Part shown: positions 15,691 to 23,633 of the stretch, piece by piece
Layout: each line of letters starts with the position of its first letter
How positions within the stretch are numbered: the stretch's first letter is position 1
Assembly: GCA_964503595.1 (NCBI GenBank)
Contig: CAZDAM010000009.1
Span: forward strand, 1-53,668
From: CAZDAM01 sp964503595
Lineage (GTDB): Bacteria > Muiribacteriota > UBA6191
Direction of reading: 5' to 3'
DNA length: 53,668 bases
The notes under the pieces: generated by a model
What the model was told of the DNA's origin: nothing
What the model saw: only the letters and a program-made list of their open reading frames with translations
Databases searched by the model: none
Translations under genes and position numbers: made by a program

Positions 15691-16325
15691 AACTTGTCTT
15701 CCTTCATCTGACCAAAACCAAAGGTCAGGAGACGAAATCTTCCGGTGACTCCGTAGGGAGCCTCTGGGTCCGGTTCAATTTTCAGATCCAGGGGAGTGAA
15801 GAAAATCTCCTGATTGCCAACTTCATGCAGGAATTCCAGCATTTCAAAATAGTTGCAACGCACACTGAAATCAGACTCATAGGAAGCTACTTCCACCATA
15901 CGTAAAACGCTGGAATCCCGGTCGGCATCCAGAATCTTCGGAACTGAAGTATCGGGTAGATCTCGGGCAATATAGTCGGACATCTGTTTAGGTCGGAGCT
16001 TGTCACTGATCACAATCATTCCGGAAGTAATCCTTGTCAGTGTTGCATTGATCCGGTTTTCCGTGTCTTCTGAATTCGGGAATTTTTCAAAAAGCCGCTG
16101 CCAGATCGGCCGGATTTCCTCGAGCTCCATCTCAAGAGCTTTTTTATCTCTCTGCAGAGCTTCGAGCCGACTCTTTTCCCCTTCCAGAGATGAGATTCTG
16201 GATTTGGCGGATCGAATCAGATTAGGCATTTTTCCCAAAAGAAAGCTCTCTCCTCCAAAGAGAAGGACTACCACAACCAGGCCAAGAACCTGGACTTGTT
16301 TCTTGATTGGATCATCCTGCTTCAT
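15687..16325 (-). CDS. PilO/GspM-like inner-membrane protein
   Basis: The 212-residue protein has a short cytoplasmic start, one membrane segment (about 11-32, VQVLGLVVVVLLFGGESFLL), a coiled-coil stretch (about 35-80, rich in Glu, Lys, Arg and Leu) and a periplasmic alpha/beta domain (about 95-205). This is the layout of PilO in type IV pilus assembly and of GspM in type II secretion, which pair with PilN/GspL in the inner-membrane platform. It follows the PilM-PilN fusion gene with an ATGA overlap, supporting that pairing. Sequence similarity within this family is low, so the assignment rests on layout and context. Confidence 0.7.
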   Translation of the reverse strand: MKQDDPIKKQVQVLGLVVVVLLFGGESFLLGKMPNLIRSAKSRISSLEGEKSRLEALQRDKKALEMELEEIRPIWQRLFEKFPNSEDTENRINATLTRITSGMIVISDKLRPKQMSDYIARDLPDTSVPKILDADRDSSVLRMVEVASYESDFSVRCNYFEMLEFLHEVGNQEIFFTPLDLKIEPDPEAPYGVTGRFRLLTFGFGQMKEDKF

Positions 16326-18220
16326 AGCGTATTTTCCAGAATCACCAGCCCCTCCAGAGCGAATTCATAATGGGCTGCTACGGTTTCCGTAATTTCCTGG
16401 TTGCGAGTCCGATCAAAGGAAGTTTTCACCTGCTCCGGAATGAACTTGGTGGCTGGTGGCTTGGGAACATCAAAAATCCCGGTTTCCTTAAGATCCTGAA
16501 TCAGCTTGGGAACGGCCTGACGGGTAAGGGCCAGTCCATCCATCTTGAAACTGATTCCCCTCCCACTCCAGGGAAGCGGATTTCCATCCGGATTATCCTT
16601 CCACCTCCGAAAAGCATTCCCATCAAAGGAAGGCACAGTTGAGGTGAATTCCAGAAAATTCAGTTTGATTTCCGGCCCGACCTTCTGCATCAGCTTCTTC
16701 AGAACACTCGGCCAGTGAGGATAGTTCTTCAGATGGCCTTTAATATATTGAAAGCGGGATTCTCCATAAACTTTTTCTTCCAGAAGCTTCCGGTAATCAG
16801 CACGAAGAGAAGAGGCCCCATCCACCTGGGCCTGAAGAGTCCGAACCTTGGCATTGTAGCCATCCAACTCCCATTTAATGCTGATGTAGGACCAGCCGAT
16901 CTTAAGAATCACCAGCACAAGAACCGCAATCAGCAGATTACGGTACTTGATCATTGGAAGCTTCATGAGAACCTTGATGAGGTTCTCGTTCTCGGAATCG
17001 ACCTGAGCTACCAGATTATAATGGTTCTTTGTACTGTCAAGAGCCAGCATGGCTGTCATCATTGCATCGGTATAAGGATTTTGCTCCCGAAGAGCCAGAA
17101 GTGTCTCTTCCCTGGTCATATCTTCCGGTTTCCGCTCCATCGTCCCTTTGATGTCATAAGGGTGCATCAAATGCACCTTCATGGAATTGCCAAAGGCTTC
17201 ATTGGCCTTACCCGCAAAACCCGGGGCATTCACGACTCCCCCACTGACAAACATATGCGTTGGACCTTTGCGCACAGTCACAAAAGCCTGGTTATCCACC
17301 GTAAAATTCCTGGCCAGAGCTGTCCCGAAATAGGAATAGCTCGACTGCACTTTCTGAAAAATCGAGCGCAAGGTATCGTTGATATTCTTCAGATAGGGAG
17401 CCGGATCATTGATATCAAGACCAAGATCATTGGCCAGCTCCGTATTTGCGGTAAAACCCACTTTGCGTAACATGGTTTCCACATCAGCATTGTTCATGCT
17501 TGATTCCCCCGCCTTGGCACAGAAATCAAACAGTTCATCGTGAAAATTCTTGGTTCCAAAGTGAAGAATCTTGTTAAAGAGCAGTTTTTCCTGAAAAAAC
17601 AGATTCACCTTGGTAGTCAGATGACCGATATCCACAAAGCAGACCGGTTCTTCCTTCAGTGCCTCATCCCTTTCCAGAAGTTTCCTGTAGAACTCCAGCT
17701 GGGAATACATGATCGGGTAGATGCCCCCGAATTTCAGGCCATGAACATAAAGATGTTTTTTCAGAATGGCGATGTACTTCGGATTCAGAAGTGTGGACGA
17801 CGAAATGACCTGGGCCTTGTCTTCTTGTTCTTTGATAAAAAGATCAAAAAAGCGGTTATGAGGGGATTCCGGCGGCAGCTTCTCCTGCGTCGCGAACTTC
17901 TCCATCTCTTCCTTGATCTTGTCCTTAACCAAAGGTTTATCAACTCTGCTCAGATAGGAAAGATTGGTCGGAGCAATCATTGACGAAGCCGAGAAACGAA
18001 TCGGGAGTTTCTTGTCGAGGTTGGGAGCCATATCCTGAAGGAACTGACCCAGCCCCTCAAAATACATATCCACCCCACTCCAGGCGGCAGGAACCGTGTA
18101 GACCTCTCCCGAGACCTGCACCATTTCATCCGCTTCCTTGGAATACTTCAGGACGGCGTGCTTGATACTGTACGCACCCAGATCCATGATCTGGACATTT
18201 TTATTATTCCGGATTGCCAC
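16322..18220 (-). CDS. PilM-PilN fusion (GspL-like), pilus or secretion platform
   Basis: The 632-residue protein starts with an actin-like domain of the PilM type: MDLGAYSIKHAVL (12-24), FVDIGHLTTKVNLF (about 195-208) and MFVSGGVVNAPGF (about 323-335) mark the phosphate and adenosine regions of the ATPase fold. A membrane segment follows at about 427-447, then a coiled coil and a periplasmic domain typical of PilN. In type IV pili these are normally two proteins; in type II secretion GspL has this order but is much shorter. The start codon is GTG at 18220 with AGGG upstream. Together with the PilO-like gene it forms a minimal platform, but no secretin, PilP, ATPase or pilin gene is visible in this window. 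Confidence 0.75.
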   Translation of the reverse strand: MAIRNNKNVQIMDLGAYSIKHAVLKYSKEADEMVQVSGEVYTVPAAWSGVDMYFEGLGQFLQDMAPNLDKKLPIRFSASSMIAPTNLSYLSRVDKPLVKDKIKEEMEKFATQEKLPPESPHNRFFDLFIKEQEDKAQVISSSTLLNPKYIAILKKHLYVHGLKFGGIYPIMYSQLEFYRKLLERDEALKEEPVCFVDIGHLTTKVNLFFQEKLLFNKILHFGTKNFHDELFDFCAKAGESSMNNADVETMLRKVGFTANTELANDLGLDINDPAPYLKNINDTLRSIFQKVQSSYSYFGTALARNFTVDNQAFVTVRKGPTHMFVSGGVVNAPGFAGKANEAFGNSMKVHLMHPYDIKGTMERKPEDMTREETLLALREQNPYTDAMMTAMLALDSTKNHYNLVAQVDSENENLIKVLMKLPMIKYRNLLIAVLVLVILKIGWSYISIKWELDGYNAKVRTLQAQVDGASSLRADYRKLLEEKVYGESRFQYIKGHLKNYPHWPSVLKKLMQKVGPEIKLNFLEFTSTVPSFDGNAFRRWKDNPDGNPLPWSGRGISFKMDGLALTRQAVPKLIQDLKETGIFDVPKPPATKFIPEQVKTSFDRTRNQEITETVAAHYEFALEGLVILENTL

Positions 18221-18297
18221 GTTGCCCTATTCGTCACAAGACCCAGTGATTCTGATGAAATTTGTGCGGAAAAGCCTCAGTAAGTTCTCTGATCAAA

Positions 18298-18672
18298 TCA
18301 GATCCGTACCTCTAACAGATTACGACTTCTCTCCGTTCCAGGCAATCCTATCCCGATCTGAAGATTTCCCCGCCCCAGAATGATCCCGGTCTGAGAAGTT
18401 CCTGACTCATCATCCTGGTAAAGAAAAAGGGAAACCATTTCGCGCAAAGGAATCCGTCGTGTGGAGCAGTAGCTCCGGTGAAGCTCAAAAGAGGCATCGA
18501 AACGCAGGCAGGCTTGCAGTTCAACTTCCGGAAAAAGTTTTTTCAGAGATTCCACCAGAACTTCTCCCCGATGATGGCGTGGCTGGTATTCCATAAGTCC
18601 AGACTCAGACCAAACCGGAGAAATCAAAGCTTTATGTAGTAAAATAGCCGCGACAAACAAAGGAGACTTCAT
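18298..18672 (-). CDS. Small exported protein of unknown function
   Basis: The 124-residue frame opens with a possible signal peptide (MKSPLFVAAILLHKALISPV), with His and Lys interrupting the hydrophobic core. The mature part has two Cys and starts QPRHHRGEVLVESLKKLFPE, faintly reminiscent of secretin N-domain repeats; this is a weak impression only. Its ATG overlaps the divergent gpmI ATG within the four bases CATG, so its leader and promoter would have to lie in gpmI, and no Shine-Dalgarno sequence is present. The product may really start later, at the Met about residue 27, or be leaderless. It lies 77 bp upstream of the PilM-PilN gene on the same strand and may be part of that machine. Confidence 0.45.
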   Translation of the reverse strand: MKSPLFVAAILLHKALISPVWSESGLMEYQPRHHRGEVLVESLKKLFPEVELQACLRFDASFELHRSYCSTRRIPLREMVSLFLYQDDESGTSQTGIILGRGNLQIGIGLPGTERSRNLLEVRI

Positions 18673-20188
18673 GCTGGTTCTGATTATAAGAGATGGCTGG
18701 GGCGTTCACGAAGCCAATGAGACAAATGCAGTTCATCTGGCCCAACCCAAACACTATCTCAGTCTGATTGAAAAATACCCCCGTGCCCTCCTGCAGCCGG
18801 GAGGAACCGCAGTAGGCCTTCCCGAGGGCCAGATGGGAAACTCGGAAGTCGGTCACATGAACATCGGATCTGGCCGGGTTGTCTGGCAGGATCTGGCCCT
18901 GATCAGCCGGGATCTTGAGAAGAAGACTTTTCAGAACCTCCCCGCCGTCCAGAATTTTCTGAAAACCGCCCAAAGCGGCAACCGCAGGATTCACCTGCTG
19001 GGCCTCGTTTCGGATGGGGGGGTCCACTCCCATCAGGAGCACCTTCACGGGATTCTTGACCTGCTCAAAGAGCAGAATTTTGAAGAAGTGTATGTTCATG
19101 CCTTCACCGATGGACGGGATACCTCCCCAACCAGCGGCAAAAGATTCCTGGCAGAGCTCGAAGGTCACATGCAGTCCATGTCTCTGGGAAAAATTGCTAC
19201 CATCTCAGGCCGTTTCTATGCCATGGATCGGGACAAGCGCTGGGAAAGAGTCCAGAAAGCCTATGACACTCTGGTACACGGTAAAGGCGAAAAGGCCGAC
19301 AAAGCCTTGGACTACCTTGAGCAATGCTATGCAGACAATGTGACAGATGAATTTCTTCCGCCAGCTACCATTACTCCTGAAGGACAAATCCGGGCAGGAG
19401 ACTCTGTCCTGTTTTTCAATTTCAGACCGGATCGGGCCCGTGAAATCTCTCAGGCTCTTCTGCATGATGGATTTGATGGTTTCCTCACCAAACAACTCGA
19501 TTTGAACTACCTCTGCATGACTCCCTATGGAGGGGAAATCCAGGCTCCTGTCGCCTACCCCAAGGAAAACCTCAGGGATGTTCTATCCGAGGTCATTTCC
19601 AAAGCTGGCCTCAAACAGTTCAAAATCGCCGAAACGGAAAAATACGCTCATGTCACCTATTTTTTGAACGGAGGCCGGGAAGAACCCTTTTCAGGGGAAG
19701 AACGGGAACTCATTCCCTCCCCCAGGGTGGAAACCTACGACCTTCAGCCGGAAATGTCGGCAAAAGAAGTCACCAGAAAACTCATCGAAGCCATTGAATC
19801 CGAGAAATACGCATTTTTATGTGTCAACTTTGCCAATCCGGATATGGTCGGCCACACTGGCAACATGGAAGCAGCCATGAAAGCCGTCACCACCGTCGAT
19901 ACCTGCGTGGATGAGGTGCTGCAATCCGTCCTGAAAAAGAACGGTACGGCAATCATCACAGCCGATCACGGCAATCTGGATGAAATGTTTGATCTGAAAA
20001 CCAAAGAGGTTCTGACCAATCATTCTCTGAATCCAGTGGATTTCCTGCTGGTCTCACCTGATCACAGTCCTCTCAGACACGCCAGGCTCAAAGCCGAAGG
20101 CAAGCTTGCAGATATCGCCCCCACCATCCTCAGAATCATGGAACTGCCTACTCCGGAATCCATGGATGGAGACTGTCTTTTGCAATAA
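18671..20188 (+). CDS. gpmI: 2,3-Bisphosphoglycerate-independent phosphoglycerate mutase
   Basis: The 505-residue enzyme interconverts 3- and 2-phosphoglycerate in glycolysis with two Mn ions. Visible marks are IIRDGWGVHE near the start (metal Asp), QMGNSEVGHMNIGSGR with the phosphorylated Ser (about residue 60), FTDGRDTSP, FNFRPDRAR, and the late HTGNMEAAMKAV and TADHGNLDEM metal sites. Length is normal for GpmI. AGGAG sits eight bases before the ATG. The start codon overlaps the divergent small gene in CATG, so the promoter must lie inside that gene; TAAAAT at 18640-18645 is a candidate -10 without a clear -35. No terminator is obvious after the gene. Confidence 0.97.
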   Translation: MLVLIIRDGWGVHEANETNAVHLAQPKHYLSLIEKYPRALLQPGGTAVGLPEGQMGNSEVGHMNIGSGRVVWQDLALISRDLEKKTFQNLPAVQNFLKTAQSGNRRIHLLGLVSDGGVHSHQEHLHGILDLLKEQNFEEVYVHAFTDGRDTSPTSGKRFLAELEGHMQSMSLGKIATISGRFYAMDRDKRWERVQKAYDTLVHGKGEKADKALDYLEQCYADNVTDEFLPPATITPEGQIRAGDSVLFFNFRPDRAREISQALLHDGFDGFLTKQLDLNYLCMTPYGGEIQAPVAYPKENLRDVLSEVISKAGLKQFKIAETEKYAHVTYFLNGGREEPFSGEERELIPSPRVETYDLQPEMSAKEVTRKLIEAIESEKYAFLCVNFANPDMVGHTGNMEAAMKAVTTVDTCVDEVLQSVLKKNGTAIITADHGNLDEMFDLKTKEVLTNHSLNPVDFLLVSPDHSPLRHARLKAEGKLADIAPTILRIMELPTPESMDGDCLLQ

Positions 20189-20377
20189 AGTTTCACCTAA
20201 AAGACAAATATGTCACGGAATTTCCCCACTTTCAGAGGATTCCAGTGTAGGATGAAAAGGCCGTCATGAGCTTCGGGACTTGGCGGCGGGCAGTCTTGAC
20301 TGTTGCATCTATCCGTTTGTTTTTTGTGGGGCGACCCACGTCCGGAATCCGCCGAAGAGTTTTCTGGTAGGAGTTTT
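20189..20377. other. Leader and intergenic region before the RRM gene
   Basis: This stretch between gpmI and the RNA-binding protein holds no gene. TTGACT at 20296-20301 matches a -35 but no good -10 follows at 16-18 bp. A small hairpin lies at 20326-20339, and a Shine-Dalgarno sequence (TAGGAG) stands five bases before the ATG at 20378. The long leader may carry regulation of the RNA-binding protein. Confidence 0.4.
20326..20339 (+). promoter_or_regulatory. GNRA-capped hairpin in the leader of the RRM gene
   Basis: GTGGG and CCCAC form a five-pair stem closed by a GCGA tetraloop, which fits the stable GNRA type. It follows a T-rich stretch and sits 38 bases before the start codon. It could be a cold-shock-type leader element or a protein-binding site; this is inference. 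Confidence 0.35.
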
Positions 20378-20770
20378 ATGAACATTTTTGTAGGCAATCT
20401 GGCCTGGCAAGCCAGTGAGCAGGACGTTCGTGCCTGTTTCGAAGCATTTGGAGCCGTAAACGCAGTGAAAATCGTGACCGACCGCGAGAGTGGACAGTCC
20501 CGTGGCTTCTGCTTCGTAGAAATGGCATCTCGCGAAGAAGGACTTGCAGCCATTGAAAAACTGAATGGAAGTCCTCTGCAGGGACGTCCTCTGATTGTCA
20601 ATGAAGCCCGTCCTCGGGAAGAACGTCCGAGAAGCGGCGGTGGATTCCGTAAAGATGATGGCGGCGGAAGCCGTCCATTCCGCAGTGGCGGTGGTAGCGG
20701 CGGTGGAAACCGTCGTGGTGGAGAAGGCCGCGGCGGCAGGGGCGACAGCCCTCGTCGTGATCGCTGGTAA
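20378..20770 (+). CDS. RRM-type RNA-binding protein with Gly/Arg tail
   Basis: The 130-residue protein has one RNA recognition motif (1-80). RNP2 reads IFVGNL and RNP1 reads RGFCFVEM, with the aromatic residues that stack on RNA. The tail (85-130) is Gly, Arg and Ser rich (GGGFRKDDGGG, RRGGEGRGGRGD). Such bacterial RRM proteins are usually induced by cold or chilling and act as RNA chaperones. The start is fixed by TAGGAG five bases upstream and by the RRM beginning at the first residues. It appears monocistronic: it has its own leader and is followed at once by a strong terminator. Confidence 0.93.
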   Translation: MNIFVGNLAWQASEQDVRACFEAFGAVNAVKIVTDRESGQSRGFCFVEMASREEGLAAIEKLNGSPLQGRPLIVNEARPREERPRSGGGFRKDDGGGSRPFRSGGGSGGGNRRGGEGRGGRGDSPRRDRW

Positions 20771-20784
20771 TCCATAACGGATTC

Positions 20785-20821
20785 AGGGCTGCATCCTTTT
20801 GGGTGCAGCCCTTTCTTTTTT
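20785..20821 (+). terminator. Rho-independent terminator after the RRM gene
   Basis: AGGGCTGCATCC and GGGTGCAGCCCT pair over 12 positions, one of them G-U, around a TTTT loop, and are followed by TTCTTTTTT. It lies 15 bases after the RRM stop codon. Confidence 0.93.
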
Positions 20822-20904
20822 CCCCAAAAACCTTCCCATCCCCTCCAGAATTCCTGCCCACAACCTAAACAGATCGCACAAAAAATGCCGAAAAGGTCAG
20901 GGAA

Positions 20905-22365
20905 ATGTATTTGCGATTGGTTTTTCTTGGCCTGATTCTAGGGTTTTCTTCCTGCTTTGCCGCTGCAACCCTGGAAGAGCGCATTCTTCAGGAGAGAGAA
21001 GCCCGCCTCAAAGCGCTTGACGATCGCGATCAGGGCTCAGGGATAGATGGCTCTTCTCTAGCTGGTATCGGACAGATCAGCCGACAGGGAATTGAGTTGA
21101 TTGATCCCGCGACCCAAAGGGTCAGTTTTTCACTGAAAGATGCCGTGCGGACAGCCCTGGAAAATGCTCCCGAACTCAAGGCAGCTCAAGCTGATGTGCG
21201 GGCCAGTGAAATTCAGGCTGGAGCTGCGGGCCGCCTGCACCGACCGGATCTCGACCTTAAGACCGGATGGAACAATGCGGATACCATTGGCAACGACTCC
21301 AGAAACGAAGCCAGCCGCAAACTTTTCGATGTGACCCGACTGGAAAACTCCTTTCACGCCGGACTCGAATTCTCAATGCCAATCTACGATGCCGGCCTCT
21401 CTTCTTCAGAGCGACGCTCTGCCCGACTCGAATCTGAACTCAGAGAGATTGAATTCAGACTCAAAAAACAGGATCTGATTCTCAGTACCTCCCGCAATTT
21501 CATTGAGCAGATGGTCCTGATTGAAGAAATTCAGGCTCTGGAATACCGCAGGGAAGCCCAGGAGCTGAAAATTTCCGGCCTGGAAAGAGAAAACAGTGAT
21601 CCCGCCTTTCCGGATAAAATTCTGGAGGCCCGCCTTGTCTATGATTCCCTGGCAAGGGACGAACAGGAAAAACGAGATCGGCTTCTGAACCTTCAGGTGC
21701 GCTTTCGCCAGCTTCTGGATCTTGAGCCCGGCCAGGATTTCTTTCTGAAAAAGAATGCCCCCACCAAAATCCTGAGCGAATCCAGAGAAGGAATCCAGGA
21801 GATCGCCCGCTCTTTTTCCATGGAACTCAAACAGGTCGAGCTGGAACTTCTCAAATCCAAAGAACATACGGATCAAATCCATTCTGGCCGCCAGCCCATG
21901 GTGGATCTGCTGGGAAGAACCACCTATGCCCGTACCAATGATCGTTTCAAGACCGATGAAATGCGCTGGATGCTCGGGCTGGAAGTGGATCTGAATATTC
22001 TGGATGGGGGCCGAACCCGCGCCAGGCAGTCTGTGGAAAGAGAAAACTTCAGCCGCCTGAAAGCCGAAGAAGAAAAAGCCCAGGCAAACCTGGATCTGAA
22101 GCTTGAAGATCATTTTCAGCGCATGAATACCTCGCGAAGACAGCTGGAAGAAGCCATCCGAAGGCTGGAGCTCGCCCGTGGACTTCTTTTTGAAGCCGAG
22201 GCACGCTTCGAAAGACGACAGCTTGGCTTCAGTTCAATCTTAAAAATCCGCGAGCAACACAAACTTGCCGTACATTCCTATTACCTTGTATTAGGACGGA
22301 TGATTCTGGCCAAACTGAACCTCTTTGCCCTGATGGGGAAACTGGATCTGGATATCTTTGGATGA
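20905..22365 (+). CDS. TolC-family outer-membrane efflux protein
   Basis: The 486-residue protein has a signal peptide (1-20, ending FAAATLEE) and then the two repeated helical units of TolC-type channels. The first includes FSLKDAVRTALENAPELKAAQADVRASEIQAGAA; the second centres on MLGLEVDLNILDGGRTRARQSV, the usual LNIFDGGR-type strand. Long helices rich in Glu and Arg fill 400-465. It should form a trimeric outer-membrane exit duct for a type I secretion or efflux system, but no membrane-fusion protein or pump is coded nearby. It overlaps the following gene by ATGA, which suggests a shared task with the RelA-like protein, an odd pairing. The start codon is preceded by CAGGGAA. Confidence 0.88.
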   Translation: MYLRLVFLGLILGFSSCFAAATLEERILQEREARLKALDDRDQGSGIDGSSLAGIGQISRQGIELIDPATQRVSFSLKDAVRTALENAPELKAAQADVRASEIQAGAAGRLHRPDLDLKTGWNNADTIGNDSRNEASRKLFDVTRLENSFHAGLEFSMPIYDAGLSSSERRSARLESELREIEFRLKKQDLILSTSRNFIEQMVLIEEIQALEYRREAQELKISGLERENSDPAFPDKILEARLVYDSLARDEQEKRDRLLNLQVRFRQLLDLEPGQDFFLKKNAPTKILSESREGIQEIARSFSMELKQVELELLKSKEHTDQIHSGRQPMVDLLGRTTYARTNDRFKTDEMRWMLGLEVDLNILDGGRTRARQSVERENFSRLKAEEEKAQANLDLKLEDHFQRMNTSRRQLEEAIRRLELARGLLFEAEARFERRQLGFSSILKIREQHKLAVHSYYLVLGRMILAKLNLFALMGKLDLDIFG

Positions 22366-23633
22366 GTATGACGGAAACTGCAGAACTGACCACAAAATAC
22401 CGCTTTTTTCCCTGGAGACTGATTCGGGCTGCCTTTTATGGCAAGTCAGTGATCGATACCCCCTATCTTGCCATCGAGTCTTTAGATGCCTCCGAGCATT
22501 TTCTGAGCCGCTACGGCTATGACTGGAACAACCTCCACCATCGGAAGTTTTTGCAGAACTCCTATAAAAAAGCCCTCGATTTTGTCCAGACCGAATTCAT
22601 CGATCCCTTTGAAGATGAGCTGGAAATTCCCGAAATCCTGCAAAAATGCAGTGATCTGCGCCAACTGATCTATTGGTCCAACCCCAAGGCCTTCCACCGT
22701 AAAGTCCAGCTTTGGGCCTGTGCTCTTTTAAAGGTTCTGCATACTGTGCTTCATCTTGAGAATGATTTTCTGATCGATTATTTTCAAGAGGCCCGGCGCC
22801 AGATTTTCGAGCGCTTTGACGGTCATCTACATGTCGATGAAAACAACCGGATCTATCTGGGTCATAACCCCAAAGATCTGATTCCCCTGCATCACTTCGA
22901 GGTCAAAAAGGAAAAAAACTTTAATTCCCGCCTGATCAAGCTTCTGCACAAGGCCGAAAATACAGCCGCCACCATCCATGATCGCATCGGAGTCCGCATT
23001 GTGGCCAAAACCCTGACGGAAACATTAAGTGCCTTCAGTTATCTGGCCCGCTCTCGCGTGATCCTGATTTCCTCCATTGCAGCAACACGCTCCAAGAATA
23101 CGCTGATGGATCTGGATAAGTACCAGCTTTTCATCAACCGCCTTTTGAAGCTTTATCATAACGGGGAAATCAGTTTTGAAGAATTTGAACGCCGGGCCCA
23201 CGAGGAATACCGTCGCTCCGATTTTGCCCTGCAAGAGCCGGTTGTTCAGGAAGTCAACCCGCATACCCTCACAGGTTTTCAGGCCGTCCAGTTCACATGT
23301 CGCCATCTGGTCCGCTTTCCCAATCCAACCTGGGTTCGCCTTGCTGATCTCAAAGAGAATCTGATTCGAGAGAAAGCATCAGCATGTGTGATTGAGCAGA
23401 CTGAAGAAATCCTGGAACAGACTCGCCGGGAAATCCGTTTTTTCTTTCCTTACGAAATTCAGTTGATGGACAAAGAAGCCTGGCATAACAACCTGCATGG
23501 CAAGGGTTCGCACACAGAGTACAAACAAAACCAGCTGACCACGGCCCGAAAAAGGGTCTTGGGCAAGCTCATTCCTCCGAATGTCAGGAACGGCCAATTC
23601 CCAGAAAAAGCTGTTTCAGATCCGGCTCCCTGA
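22362..23633 (+). CDS. Protein with RelA/SpoT-like nucleotidyltransferase motifs
   Basis: The 423-residue cytoplasmic protein has three segments that line up in order with the (p)ppGpp synthetase fold. HDRIGVRIVAKT (about 206-217) matches the DxxGxR strand. LTGFQAVQF (about 303-311) matches the GYxSxH-like strand. YEIQLMDKEAW (about 364-374) matches the EIQxRT strand, followed by GSHTEYK, which parallels AAHWxYK. The Asp and Glu that hold Mg in RelA are present. The first 180 residues are unlike RelA/SpoT, and no HD hydrolase, TGS or ACT domain is seen. It may be a divergent alarmone or other pyrophosphokinase, or a relative with another nucleotide target. Translation is coupled to the TolC gene (ATGA). 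Its last 50 bp overlap the convergent gene. Confidence 0.6.
   Translation: MSMTETAELTTKYRFFPWRLIRAAFYGKSVIDTPYLAIESLDASEHFLSRYGYDWNNLHHRKFLQNSYKKALDFVQTEFIDPFEDELEIPEILQKCSDLRQLIYWSNPKAFHRKVQLWACALLKVLHTVLHLENDFLIDYFQEARRQIFERFDGHLHVDENNRIYLGHNPKDLIPLHHFEVKKEKNFNSRLIKLLHKAENTAATIHDRIGVRIVAKTLTETLSAFSYLARSRVILISSIAATRSKNTLMDLDKYQLFINRLLKLYHNGEISFEEFERRAHEEYRRSDFALQEPVVQEVNPHTLTGFQAVQFTCRHLVRFPNPTWVRLADLKENLIREKASACVIEQTEEILEQTRREIRFFFPYEIQLMDKEAWHNNLHGKGSHTEYKQNQLTTARKRVLGKLIPPNVRNGQFPEKAVSDPAP

Noticed and set aside
20296..20324. Full sigma-70 promoter for the RRM gene
   Set aside because: TTGACT is good, but the sequence at -10 spacing is GTTTTT; only the -35-like box can be supported.
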